DNA of 63,983 nt from an uncultured Colwellia sp. (GTDB lineage: Bacteria; Pseudomonadota; Gammaproteobacteria; Enterobacterales; Alteromonadaceae): assembly GCA_913063325.1 (NCBI GenBank), contig CAJXYE010000022.1, positions 1 through 63,983 of the forward strand, given 5' to 3'. Under the pieces are notes generated by a model that was not told the DNA's origin, made no database searches, and saw nothing but the letters and a program-made list of their open reading frames with translations. The position numbers and the translations under genes are program-made. Below, piece by piece: positions 9,199 to 17,841 of this stretch; the stretch's first letter is position 1; the number at the start of each line of letters is the position of its first letter.

Positions 9199-9589
9199 TG
9201 TCACTAAGCCTTTTAATAGCGTGCAGAAATCAGGCTTTACCTTAATAGAGGTGATGTTAGCCATGGCTGTTTTTGCTATAGCTGGTGTGGCATTACTGGG
9301 TGTTGCCGATAATAATTATCGTCATATTAGCCATTTAGAAGAACAAATGTTTGCTAATTGGGTTGCCTCCAATCAGTTGGTTGAAGTGAGTTTAGATAAA
9401 ACTTGGCCGCCAAAAAACAATCGTAAAGGTAAAGTAGAAATGGCAGGCCGAACTTGGTATTGGCAGCAAAAAGTTGTAAAAACAGCCAATAAAGAACTGC
9501 GTGAATTAACAATGCAAGTCAGGCTAAAAGAAGATGACGAATTAGTCAGTGCTAGCTTGATGACTTATCTTGCGCAGGATAAACCCTGA
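9191..9589 (+). CDS. gspI: Minor pseudopilin GspI
   Basis: GspI is the minor pseudopilin that nucleates the GspI-J-K tip. I place the start at the ATG at 9191 rather than the upstream in-frame TTG at 9173, because AAGGA at 9176-9180 is well placed for this ATG and the leader (MINVTKPFNSVQKSG) is of normal length. FTLIEVMLAMAVFAIAGVAL follows, with Glu at +5. The product is 132 residues, the usual size. It overlaps the gspH end by 8 bases and shares one base with gspJ (TGATG). Confidence 0.92.
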   Translation: MINVTKPFNSVQKSGFTLIEVMLAMAVFAIAGVALLGVADNNYRHISHLEEQMFANWVASNQLVEVSLDKTWPPKNNRKGKVEMAGRTWYWQQKVVKTANKELRELTMQVRLKEDDELVSASLMTYLAQDKP

Positions 9590-10248
9590 TGAAAATGGTT
9601 AACAATAAAATCATCAGAGAGGCTAAAGCAAGTCAGCAGGGCTTTACGCTGCTAGAAGTTTTAATTGCTGTTGCTATCTTTTCTGCGGTGAGTTTAGCTA
9701 GTTTTACCATTTTTGATACTGTTTTACGTGGCGATGAAAATTCAAAGATACGTAGTGATAGGCAAAATGAGTTGCAGCGTGCTTTTTTATTAATTGAGCG
9801 AGATTTCACTCAAATAGCAAAGCGTAATATGCGTGTTAACGGTGAAGCGCCAAGTGATAGTTTTTTACAAACGGCAGATGATAGCTTTTTAGCTAATGAG
9901 CAAGCTATCGCCTTTGTTCGTAACGGTTGGACAAATCCAGGTTTATTATTACCGCGAAGTGATATGCAAAATGTTGCTTATCGACTTGAGGAAGAAACAC
10001 TGCAACGCCTTCATTATAATTTTGTTGACGCCGTGGTTGGCCAAGAGCCAAAAATTAGGCCACTAATAAGCCAAGTAACTAGTTTAGCTTTTGAGTTTTA
10101 TGATGGCAAAAAGTGGCAAGAGAAATGGTCTGGAAACACATTACCGCAAGCGATTGCCATTGAAATTGAAACACTTGATTATGGTTTGATCCGCCGTCAG
10201 TTTTTAGTTGCGGGTGATCTTAGTGCTGATGATAAGGCTAAAACCTAA
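9589..10248 (+). CDS. gspJ: Minor pseudopilin GspJ
   Basis: This 219-residue prepilin has a leader ending in ...SQQG, followed by FTLLEVLIAVAIFSAVSLAS with Glu at +5. The C-terminal domain has the GspJ-typical segment VAYRLEEETLQRLHYNFVDA. GspJ joins GspI and GspK in the tip complex that starts pseudopilus assembly. The ATG shares a base with the gspI stop, and gspK begins 3 bases after its own stop, so all are tightly coupled. Confidence 0.93.
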   Translation: MKMVNNKIIREAKASQQGFTLLEVLIAVAIFSAVSLASFTIFDTVLRGDENSKIRSDRQNELQRAFLLIERDFTQIAKRNMRVNGEAPSDSFLQTADDSFLANEQAIAFVRNGWTNPGLLLPRSDMQNVAYRLEEETLQRLHYNFVDAVVGQEPKIRPLISQVTSLAFEFYDGKKWQEKWSGNTLPQAIAIEIETLDYGLIRRQFLVAGDLSADDKAKT

Positions 10249-10251
10249 CTG

Positions 10252-11349
10252 ATGATTATTACGCGGCTTTCAGTTAGTTTAATTGTATCAAACCAAAGAG
10301 GTGTAGCTTTAATTACCGTCATGCTTATTGTCGCTTTATGTTCAATCATTGCAGCGCAGATGACCACCCGTTTGCAAACGCAAATGCAGCGTAGTACTAA
10401 CATTAGCTTTAACCAACAAGCGTATTGGTATGCATTAGGCGCAGAAGCCTTTACCAAGCGGGTATTGATTAAAGCGTTTAAAGATGAACCTAAGGTAACC
10501 CATCTTGAACAAATTTGGGCTGAAGAAGGCAATAACTATCCGGTTGCTTTTGGCGAAATAAGTGGTGAAATCACGGACTTGCAAAGTTGCTTAAACCTTA
10601 ATGCTTTACATCCTAAAGCAAAAACAAAAGATGAAGCCGCGGATAGTGGAGCTGGCAGTTCAGCTAAAGCTGATAGTAAAACAGAAAGTAACAGCGCTTC
10701 ATCAGGTAAATCAGCGAGTGATAAGCAATTACCAGCGGCAACTGTGTTAGAAGGGCTTATTGTTAATTTAAATATTGAAGGTATCGGTAACTTTGAAGCT
10801 GAAGCTATGGTGAATGCGTTAACTGATTGGTTAGATAGTAATGATATGATAACGGGCGCAGGTGGTGCTGAGGATAACGATTATGCATCACGTGAATTTC
10901 CATACCTTGCGGCAAATAGTTATTTAGCTAGTGTTAATGAATTAAGGCTTGTTGAGCATTTTACTCCAGCAGTTATTTTAGCGTTGACACCTTATGTATG
11001 CGTATTGCCACAAAATGCTCAACATTTGATCAACATCAATACACTTGATACTGAGAAGCCTGAATTATTGCAAGCTTTGCTTGATTCCACCCTAGAAGAC
11101 GCACAAAACGTATTAAGTGCACGTGACAGTTCAGGTTATGAAAATGTAGAAGATTTTTATAACCTGCCTGAATTAAGTAAAATTAATATAGAAAAATGGC
11201 AAAAATCACAGTTTGTTATTGATAGTCAATATTTTAAATTGAAAGGCAGTGCGCGTTTTAATAATAGCTATTTTTCTATGAGTTCAATTATGAAAGTTAA
11301 TGAAACACAACAAATTCAAGTAATTAGTCGTACTATAGGACGTAACTAG
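10252..11349 (+). CDS. gspK: Minor pseudopilin GspK with a Ser/Ala/Lys-rich insert
   Basis: GspK caps the pseudopilus. The leader ends in NQRG, followed by VALITVMLIVALCSIIAAQM; position +5 is Thr instead of Glu, which is the hallmark of GspK. The large globular domain after the hydrophobic helix is present (LTDWLDSNDM, VNELRLVEHF, INTLDTEKPELLQALL). At 365 residues it is somewhat longer than typical. The excess is a low-complexity insert at about residues 121-163 rich in Ser, Ala, Lys and Asp. It shares one base with gspL. Confidence 0.93.
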   Translation: MIITRLSVSLIVSNQRGVALITVMLIVALCSIIAAQMTTRLQTQMQRSTNISFNQQAYWYALGAEAFTKRVLIKAFKDEPKVTHLEQIWAEEGNNYPVAFGEISGEITDLQSCLNLNALHPKAKTKDEAADSGAGSSAKADSKTESNSASSGKSASDKQLPAATVLEGLIVNLNIEGIGNFEAEAMVNALTDWLDSNDMITGAGGAEDNDYASREFPYLAANSYLASVNELRLVEHFTPAVILALTPYVCVLPQNAQHLININTLDTEKPELLQALLDSTLEDAQNVLSARDSSGYENVEDFYNLPELSKINIEKWQKSQFVIDSQYFKLKGSARFNNSYFSMSSIMKVNETQQIQVISRTIGRN

Positions 11350-12677
11350 TGACAGAAACATTATTTATCCGTCTAGGAAGCCAAGCACACGATATCATTC
11401 ATTGGTTGGTGGTGACTGAATCTAGCAGTGATGTGCAGGAAATAATTGCCAGTGGCGAGTTAAAAGGTGCTGAGCAGTTAAGTGAACTGACTGAAAAAGC
11501 AGAACATCGACAGGTGAAAGTCTTAGTCCCAGGCTGCGATATTTTATTAAAGTCATTAAATGTACCAGCAAAATCGTCAAAGGCGATGCGACTTGCTGTG
11601 CCTTACATGTTAGAAGATATTTTCGCTGAAGATGTAGATAAGTTGTTTTTTTCCTATGCTGATTTAGCCAATGACGCACAAGATAATAATTGCTTTACCG
11701 CTATTGTTGCTCATCAGCAGATGCAACAATGGTTGTTATGGTTAGAGCATGCAAAGCTACATACTAACTATATTTTACCTGATGTATTAGCTATGCCATT
11801 TACTCCCGATGGGTGGAGCGCAATAACCTTGGGTGATACTACCCAGGAACAAGTTATTGTTCGTCAAGGTCTCTGGCAAGGATTTACGCTAGATGCCAAT
11901 GTATGGCAGTTACAATGGCCGAATTTTTCTACAGAGCAAGCTGAAGGTGCAGATGACAGTGAATTGCTCAACAGTGTCAATATTGAAGCATATTCATATC
12001 TGGCACAGAGTAATCAGTTAACAATAAAATCAATGCCTGAAGAGTTGCCTTTAGCATTAATGGCTAAAAATTATCACAGTAAATTAAATCGCTTTAATTT
12101 ACTGCAAGGGCAATACAAAGTTAAAGAAGACCGTAGTTATGCTGGACAACAATGGTTATGGGTAGCAGGTATTGCCCTGTTTGCCCTATTGCTTAATTTA
12201 GGTCATAAAAGTGTGCAATTATGGCAGTTAAATGCAGAGCAAGAAAAAGTACAAGAAAGTATTATCGCCAGCTATAAGAAGACATTTCCTAAAACAAAGC
12301 GTGTACGAGTTTCAACAATCAAATCCCAATTGAATCGAGAGTTAGCTTTACTCGGTGGCACTGGAGATAAGCAAGGCTTTTTAGCTATGTTAGCAAAAGT
12401 ACAACCTGCTTTTGCTAAAGTACCCGCTTTAAAGCCTGATACGTTAAAATTTGATGGTAAGCGACAAGAATTACGCATTCAAGCTACAGCGAAAGATTAT
12501 CAAGCTTTTGAACAATTCAGTATTGCACTCGCAGCTGCTAATTTAACTGTTAAGCAAGGGTCGCAAAGCAACCAAGGTGAGCAAGTAACGGGATCTTTTA
12601 GTATTACTAATAAAGGCACTCGCAATGGAGCCAAAAAAGGCTCAGCTAAACGACGTAGTAATAAGGAAGCATCATAA
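11349..12677 (+). CDS. gspL: Type II secretion protein GspL, cytoplasmic-periplasmic linker
   Basis: GspL recruits the ATPase GspE to the membrane and partners with GspM. The 442-residue protein has a large cytoplasmic actin-like domain (about 1-250), one membrane segment at about 264-283 (QWLWVAGIALFALLLNLG) and a periplasmic ferredoxin-like domain near 330-420. The C-terminus is Lys/Arg/Ser-rich. Translation starts at GTG 11349, whose G is the last base of the gspK stop; gspM begins at its last base. Size and order fit the family. Confidence 0.93.
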   Translation: MTETLFIRLGSQAHDIIHWLVVTESSSDVQEIIASGELKGAEQLSELTEKAEHRQVKVLVPGCDILLKSLNVPAKSSKAMRLAVPYMLEDIFAEDVDKLFFSYADLANDAQDNNCFTAIVAHQQMQQWLLWLEHAKLHTNYILPDVLAMPFTPDGWSAITLGDTTQEQVIVRQGLWQGFTLDANVWQLQWPNFSTEQAEGADDSELLNSVNIEAYSYLAQSNQLTIKSMPEELPLALMAKNYHSKLNRFNLLQGQYKVKEDRSYAGQQWLWVAGIALFALLLNLGHKSVQLWQLNAEQEKVQESIIASYKKTFPKTKRVRVSTIKSQLNRELALLGGTGDKQGFLAMLAKVQPAFAKVPALKPDTLKFDGKRQELRIQATAKDYQAFEQFSIALAAANLTVKQGSQSNQGEQVTGSFSITNKGTRNGAKKGSAKRRSNKEAS

Positions 12678-13147
12678 TGAAAGCATGGTGGCAACAATTA
12701 AACAGTAGAGAGCAGCGTCTTGTCGCTGCAATGACACTGGTTTTTATGGTATTTGTTTTTTATAGCGCGGTATGGAAACCCATAAATAATAGTATATCTG
12801 AAGCTAATAGTAAGTTAGCTAGACAAGTGCAGTTGTTAACTTGGGTACAAGAAAATACCACTCGTTATAAACAAGCTAAACGTGCCGGTGGTAAATCTAC
12901 CCTTCGAGGCAGTATTTCAAGCGTAGCTAATCGAAGTGCTAAAGTATATAAGTTAACCATTACGCGTATGCAACCCCAAGGTGATGACTTACAGGTATGG
13001 ATCGATAGCACGCCTTTTACTCAGCTATTGTTTTGGCTGGAGCACCTAGCCAATAACGAAGGCTTACAGGTTAAAGCCATAGATTTGACTCAGGGCGATA
13101 AAGTCGGTGAAGTAAAAGTTCGACGTTTGCACTTAACCAAGGCGTAG
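12677..13147 (+). CDS. gspM: Type II secretion protein GspM
   Basis: This 156-residue bitopic protein has one membrane segment at about 17-34 (VAAMTLVFMVFVFYSAVW), a short coiled-coil stretch and a periplasmic ferredoxin-like domain. GspM dimerises with GspL and stabilises it in the platform. The start overlaps the gspL stop by one base. It is followed by an 86-base gap with a degenerate 12-base tandem repeat, then gspN. Confidence 0.92.
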   Translation: MKAWWQQLNSREQRLVAAMTLVFMVFVFYSAVWKPINNSISEANSKLARQVQLLTWVQENTTRYKQAKRAGGKSTLRGSISSVANRSAKVYKLTITRMQPQGDDLQVWIDSTPFTQLLFWLEHLANNEGLQVKAIDLTQGDKVGEVKVRRLHLTKA

Positions 13148-13169
13148 CGCAAAGTTTAGCTTAACTACT

Positions 13170-13217
13170 AACACCTAAAGTAACACCTGAAGTAATATCC
13201 GAAGTAACAACCAAAGA
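13170..13217 (+). repeat. Degenerate 12-bp tandem repeat between gspM and gspN
   Basis: Four consecutive 12-base units: AACACCTAAAGT, AACACCTGAAGT, AATATCCGAAGT and AACAACCAAAGA. They fill most of the gspM-gspN gap and lie after the gspM stop, so they are not translated as part of either protein. This looks like a minisatellite produced by slippage. Confidence 0.6.
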
Positions 13218-13233
13218 AAAATAGAGAGAGTTC

Positions 13234-13989
13234 ATGAAAAAGTGGTTTGCCTTTTCGGCAATTTTTTTAAGTAGTTATTTAGCATTTTTATTAGCAAATG
13301 CTCCTCTTTCCCTCGTGGTAAATAATATTCAATTACCAAAGAATATTGAACTTCATGATGTTTCAGGCTCAATATGGCAAGGTGAAATTTCACGTCTTTG
13401 GGTAAATGATTATAAAATAGAAAAAGTAAAAGTATCAGTGAGTTTTTGGTCTTTACTCAGCCTGTCTCCAAGTGTTCAAGTTTTCTTTGGTGATGCCATG
13501 CTGTCTGGACCTGAAGGAAAGCTAAATTTGAGTGTTTCCGCAGAACAAGTTATATTATCAGACATGGAACTCTTTATATCAGCAAATGATATTGCCAAAC
13601 AGTTACCATTACCTATTCCAGTTAGGGCTCAAGGAAATGTTGAATTATTTGTATCAGAATTAGTTATTGTTACAGGTGAGCAACTTGTCTGCTCAAGGGC
13701 TGAAGGGAACGTCACCTGGTCACGTGCTGGTGTGATCGCGTTAGAAGAAAATATTAAGCTAGGTAAATTTGCTGCTGAAATAAGCTGTGATAATGGAAAG
13801 CTGCTAGCTAAAGTATCCCCAAAAAACAACTTAGGCTTGAGTTTCGACAGTGCTTTAGTTTTAAACACTCAAAAAGTGTCTGGGAAGGGCTATTTAAAGC
13901 CTGGAGCTAAGTTTCCTTCTCAATTAAGATCAGCCTTATCATTTATTGGCCGACCAGATAATCAAGGTCGCTATCAACTAAAGTTTTAG
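13234..13989 (+). CDS. gspN: Type II secretion protein GspN
   Basis: This 251-residue protein with an N-terminal signal anchor (about 5-23) has a mostly beta-structured periplasmic domain. It matches the accessory GspN found at the end of gspC-N operons in Vibrio, Aeromonas and Alteromonadales. The motif region IELHDVSGSIWQGEISRLWV is typical. Its exact role is unsettled and it is dispensable in some species. An AGAGAGAG lies just before the ATG. It closes the operon and faces a convergent gene only 22 bases away. Confidence 0.85.
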   Translation: MKKWFAFSAIFLSSYLAFLLANAPLSLVVNNIQLPKNIELHDVSGSIWQGEISRLWVNDYKIEKVKVSVSFWSLLSLSPSVQVFFGDAMLSGPEGKLNLSVSAEQVILSDMELFISANDIAKQLPLPIPVRAQGNVELFVSELVIVTGEQLVCSRAEGNVTWSRAGVIALEENIKLGKFAAEISCDNGKLLAKVSPKNNLGLSFDSALVLNTQKVSGKGYLKPGAKFPSQLRSALSFIGRPDNQGRYQLKF

Positions 13990-14011
13990 TCGGCTTATCT
14001 TGGTAATAAAG

Positions 14012-14971
14012 CTATTCATCACTAAGGCTAGGTAGAGTTGGCCAATCTTTTGCGTCTAACCTGCCTTGCTCAATCATACCACCAAGACCTTGTAAGCCAC
14101 CTGTGTGCAATAGCACAATACGTTCTTTGGGCTTAAAGTAACCTTGTGTTATTAAATCAAGTAAAGCGAGTATCATTTTACCTGAATAGATAGGCTCAAA
14201 GCACACGCCTGTTTGTTGGTTAAATGCGATAATACGTTTAGCATCATCGCTATTGAATTTCCCGTAACCACCACGATGAAACTGGGTTAATAACTGCCAG
14301 TTATTATGTTGCTTAGCTTCATGGGGAAGTAACTGCTTAACTTCCTCAACTAAATATTCGCCTTGCTTTAAGACTGCAATACCTAAAATTTTATGCTGAG
14401 TATTATTGGCGACACTGTCACCAGAAATTAAACCGGCTAAAGTACCACCACTGCCAACTGGGGTAATCAAGGTATCAAATTCGGCTTGATCATTTAATTC
14501 TGTCAATACCTCTGCTACACCAGGAATGGCGAATGAGTTACTGCCACCTTCAGGTATAATAAAGTGGTTAGGGTATAGTTGATTCAGTTCATCGAGATAA
14601 CTTGGCTCAAAACGGCGGCGATATGTTTTTCTATCGACAAAGTGACACTGCATACCCCAATGTTGTGCCCAGCGTAAGGTGAAATTACTCGCGTAATGTG
14701 CCTCGCCTCTAATAATGCCAATACAAGGAATATTCTGTTGATGACAAGCATAAGCAAAAGCATGAATGTGATTAGAGTAACTTCCGCCAAAGGTAAGTGC
14801 ACCAACATAATTGTGCTTGCTAAGGTACTCTAAATTGTATTTAAGTTTACGCCATTTGTTACCTGAAATGATATTATGCAGCATATCATCTCGCTTCACT
14901 CGAACATCAATATTGTATTTATCAAACAGAGGATGTTCTAATTTTTGTAATATTGACAGTGGCTTATGCAT
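14012..14971 (-). CDS. PLP-dependent ACC deaminase / D-cysteine desulfhydrase family enzyme
   Basis: This 319-residue fold-type II PLP enzyme has the Schiff-base lysine most likely at K39 in SGNKWRKLKYNL, the TFGGSYSNHIHA segment that contacts substrate and cofactor, and the glycine-rich phosphate loop PVGSGGTLAG. The family includes 1-aminocyclopropane-1-carboxylate deaminase and D-cysteine desulfhydrase, which cannot be told apart from this sequence alone; desulfhydrase-like activity is common in marine gammaproteobacteria. It stands alone between the gsp and msh operons on the opposite strand and has no evident functional link with either. Confidence 0.82.
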   Translation of the reverse strand: MHKPLSILQKLEHPLFDKYNIDVRVKRDDMLHNIISGNKWRKLKYNLEYLSKHNYVGALTFGGSYSNHIHAFAYACHQQNIPCIGIIRGEAHYASNFTLRWAQHWGMQCHFVDRKTYRRRFEPSYLDELNQLYPNHFIIPEGGSNSFAIPGVAEVLTELNDQAEFDTLITPVGSGGTLAGLISGDSVANNTQHKILGIAVLKQGEYLVEEVKQLLPHEAKQHNNWQLLTQFHRGGYGKFNSDDAKRIIAFNQQTGVCFEPIYSGKMILALLDLITQGYFKPKERIVLLHTGGLQGLGGMIEQGRLDAKDWPTLPSLSDE

Positions 14972-15220
14972 TATAATTCATCAAAAGTTAGTGATCAGCG
15001 AAATTAACAGCTATTATAAACAATATTACTAGTTATCTTAGTTATTATTTTGTCGATTTAAGGTTATTCGAAAATAAAAAATCATTCATAAAATAACGTG
15101 TTTTTAGTAGCGTAAATGCCTAATAAGCCTAGTTAATAGCCACTTATATTACTTGCTCTATAAGTATAACAAAGGGTAGTATTAGTAATCATTTTAGCTT
15201 CCATGTGATATTGCCTATAA

Positions 15221-16186
15221 ATGTCTTTTTTAACAAAAATCAGTCAGTTTTTCTCAAAAAATAGTTCGAACCAACGTCTTGGTATTGCTTTTCAGCAGCA
15301 GGGTGTCTCTATGTGTTCTATTCCCCAGCAAAACCTTGATAATATTGTTAATAAAAATAACGAAGGCAAGGTTATTTTCGAACATCAAAAAGCTAATTCC
15401 GCACATTTTTCAAAAGCTATTCAAACATTACATAAGAACAATGACCTTGAAGGTGCTGCCTGCCTAGTACTCAATGAAGCACAATCTCAAGTCGTGCAAA
15501 TAGACAAACCTAGTTTACCTGACAATGAAATGAACAGTGCTCTAAAGTGGCAAATTAAAGACTTAGTTAGTATTGCTCCTAATAACATGGTGTTAGATTA
15601 TTATGATGCACCGCTTCTTGCTGGCGGAAAAGATAAGATAAATGTAGTGTGCGCCTCCTTAGATGAATTGAAAAACCTGGTAGAAGCTACAGAGCAGGGC
15701 GCAGTAAAAGTCAGTGCAATTACCACTCAGGAGTTTGCTTTTTCAAACTTATTACCGCCACAAAAGGATGCTAACTTATTGGTTTGTCAGCAGCCTAATG
15801 AAGAGATTGTTTTATTAATTGTTAAGCAAGGAAAAATATATTTCCAACGCCGTTTACGGGGGTTTTCTCAGATTGCTCATAAGACTGCTGAAGAGTTATC
15901 TTTTTCCGTTATTGATGATATTAGTTTAGAAATACAGCGTTCTACAGATTATTTCGAACGTCAGCTAAAACAAGCCCCAATCAAAGGTATTAAAGTCTTA
16001 TTACCGATCGAGTTAGAAGCTGTTTTTGTAGAGAAACTCGCAGTAAATAGCGCTGTGCCAGTAACCTTGCTGGAGTTACCTCGCTCGTATTCTCTATACA
16101 GAGAGTATGCTGCAGCTATCGGTGCTAGTGTCGATAGTACTCCTTACAATACTGAGATAGACGTTTTGGCGGGGCAGAACTCATGA
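15221..16186 (+). CDS. mshI: MSHA biogenesis protein MshI (PilM-like)
   Basis: This 321-residue cytoplasmic protein is recognised as MshI, the PilM-like actin-fold component of the mannose-sensitive haemagglutinin (MSHA) type IV pilus. Visible landmarks are an N-terminal SQRLGIAFQQQG-like strand pair, ALKWQIKDLV in the middle, and a C-terminal EIQRSTDYFERQ helix typical of PilM/MshI. It opens the 19-kb msh locus after a 249-base divergent intergenic region. In Vibrio and Shewanella csrD/mshH lies upstream, but here that position holds the PLP enzyme gene. It overlaps the next gene by 4 bases. Confidence 0.85.
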   Translation: MSFLTKISQFFSKNSSNQRLGIAFQQQGVSMCSIPQQNLDNIVNKNNEGKVIFEHQKANSAHFSKAIQTLHKNNDLEGAACLVLNEAQSQVVQIDKPSLPDNEMNSALKWQIKDLVSIAPNNMVLDYYDAPLLAGGKDKINVVCASLDELKNLVEATEQGAVKVSAITTQEFAFSNLLPPQKDANLLVCQQPNEEIVLLIVKQGKIYFQRRLRGFSQIAHKTAEELSFSVIDDISLEIQRSTDYFERQLKQAPIKGIKVLLPIELEAVFVEKLAVNSAVPVTLLELPRSYSLYREYAAAIGASVDSTPYNTEIDVLAGQNS

Positions 16187-16785
16187 CAGCCAAACATAGT
16201 ATTAATTTATTACAAGCAGAGATTTTCCCTGAAAAAGCGTTATTAACACTATCAAGAGTCGTCGCTATTTGGATTTCTCTATTGATTTTTATGGTTATTT
16301 GGGCTGTTGTTACCGAACTTAATTACAACCAATCCGCTAAAAAGCATGCTAATTTATTGCAAGATAAAAAGCAAAGTCAGCAGCTTGCCGAACAATTAGA
16401 GACAGAGTTGAAGAATAGGCAAGTATCACCTGTCTTAAAGAGAAAACTCGATACTTTAAAGTTAGTTATGCAACATAAAGATAAGCTTTTAAATAGACTG
16501 ACCGACTCAAATGAGACCTTTGCCGGTGGTTTTGTTATGGCGATGAATGATTTGTCAGCTATGCATCATAAAGATATTAGCTTACAAACGATTAGCATTA
16601 ATTCGCAGCATATGAGTTTTACCGGGCTAGCTAGAACCCCCCAAGCGGTACCTGCTTGGTTGGCTGGTTTTAAAAAGTCTCGCTTATTGTCAGGTAAAGC
16701 CTTTGTAAATTTCAAACTTTCTAAGAACGAACAAAATATTACCGAATTTATTGTTAGCTCAGTTGAAAGTGAAGGTGAAAGCTAA
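16183..16785 (+). CDS. mshI2: MSHA biogenesis protein MshI2 (PilN-like)
   Basis: This 200-residue bitopic protein has an N-terminal HSINLLQAEIFPEK segment (the PilN INLL motif that docks on PilM), a membrane helix at about 24-44, a coiled-coil region (about 50-110) and a small periplasmic domain. It is the PilN-like partner of MshI in the inner-membrane alignment complex. ATGA overlap with mshI and shared base with mshJ show tight coupling. Some annotations fuse or merge its name with mshI. Confidence 0.8.
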   Translation: MTAKHSINLLQAEIFPEKALLTLSRVVAIWISLLIFMVIWAVVTELNYNQSAKKHANLLQDKKQSQQLAEQLETELKNRQVSPVLKRKLDTLKLVMQHKDKLLNRLTDSNETFAGGFVMAMNDLSAMHHKDISLQTISINSQHMSFTGLARTPQAVPAWLAGFKKSRLLSGKAFVNFKLSKNEQNITEFIVSSVESEGES

Positions 16786-17477
16786 TGAAAGAACAATGGA
16801 ATAATGCCAGTGACCAATTCATTCAATTAACAAATCGAGAGCAATTTTTGTTGCTATTGACGGGTATCGTGGCCATTTTTTTTATTATCTCTTATCTTTT
16901 TATTGATGACAAAAGCGCTAAAATAATGGAGTTTGAAAAACAAAGTCGAGCGATGACCTCAGGGAATAAGAATTTAAAGCTTAGTATTAAAAGTTATCAA
17001 GATGCGCTCAAACAAGACCCTAATAAAGATATTATTAAACAAATAGCTCAATTTGAAACCAAACTAGCCAAAATTGATAGCCAGCTGGTACTTTTAACCA
17101 CTGATTTAATAAGTCCAAGCGAAATGCGCGAAGCCTTACTTAAACTGCTCAAGTTAGAGCCTGGAGTATCGCTGCTTTCTTTTGAACTCATGGGGGCTAA
17201 ACCTTTATTAAACTTTAGTGAAGGGCAATCAGATTCTGCAGTGGCAAGCGCAGATCCAACAATGGAACAGCTGGGTTTAAACTTATACAAACACGGTATT
17301 AAGATAAGACTATCAGGTAAATATTTTCAATTACGTAATTATTTACAACAACTTGAACAGTTAACGTGGAAATTCTTTTGGCAAGGTTTTCAATTCGAAG
17401 TTAAAGAGTATCCACAAAGTGAAGTTGAAATAACTATTTATAGCTTGGGATTAAATAAGGAGTTTATTGGTGTATAA
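16785..17477 (+). CDS. mshJ: MSHA biogenesis protein MshJ (PilO-like)
   Basis: This 230-residue bitopic protein has a membrane segment at about 22-42 (FLLLLTGIVAIFFIISYLFI), a coiled-coil (about 45-110) and a periplasmic ferredoxin-like C-terminal domain (KIRLSGKYFQLRNYLQQLEQ). This is the PilO/GspM-type layout expected for MshJ. It pairs with the PilN-like protein just upstream. The next gene starts inside its 3' end. Confidence 0.85.
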   Translation: MKEQWNNASDQFIQLTNREQFLLLLTGIVAIFFIISYLFIDDKSAKIMEFEKQSRAMTSGNKNLKLSIKSYQDALKQDPNKDIIKQIAQFETKLAKIDSQLVLLTTDLISPSEMREALLKLLKLEPGVSLLSFELMGAKPLLNFSEGQSDSAVASADPTMEQLGLNLYKHGIKIRLSGKYFQLRNYLQQLEQLTWKFFWQGFQFEVKEYPQSEVEITIYSLGLNKEFIGV

Positions 17478-17841
17478 AGCTCACTTTAAACCATTGTTTA
17501 CTCAAGCATTGCTTGTTATAACAGTATTACTTTCATCGGTAATCATGGCTGCTGATATTGATCCTACCCGCCCTTTTGGTATGAGTAGTTTGAATCAAAC
17601 CGCCCAATTAAAACATGAAGGTGGGTTCCAATTAACGTCTATTATCCACGGTGATGGGATTCATACTGCCGTCATTAATGGCAAAATATATAAAATGTTC
17701 GACTATGTTGGTGAGCATAGGATCACAGCAATTAACAGCCATAGTGTGATACTGCGAAGTAAAACTAAACGATTAAAGATTAATATTTTTAAAAGTAAAG
17801 GTTTTAAAAGCAGCGTTGTAGAAAGTACGGTGGTCAACTAA
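17470..17841 (+). CDS. mshK: MSHA biogenesis protein MshK (PilP-like)
   Basis: This protein of about 123 residues has an N-terminal signal/anchor (residues 6-28) and the DPTRPFGM motif followed by a small beta domain (LTSIIHGDGIHTAVINGKIY), as in PilP/GspC-like MshK proteins. I choose GTG at 17470 because AAGGAG at 17457-17462 is 7 bases upstream; TTG at 17467 is only 4 bases away. It overlaps mshJ by 8 bases and shares one base with mshL. It probably connects the inner-membrane complex to the MshL secretin. Confidence 0.82.
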   Translation: MYKAHFKPLFTQALLVITVLLSSVIMAADIDPTRPFGMSSLNQTAQLKHEGGFQLTSIIHGDGIHTAVINGKIYKMFDYVGEHRITAINSHSVILRSKTKRLKINIFKSKGFKSSVVESTVVN

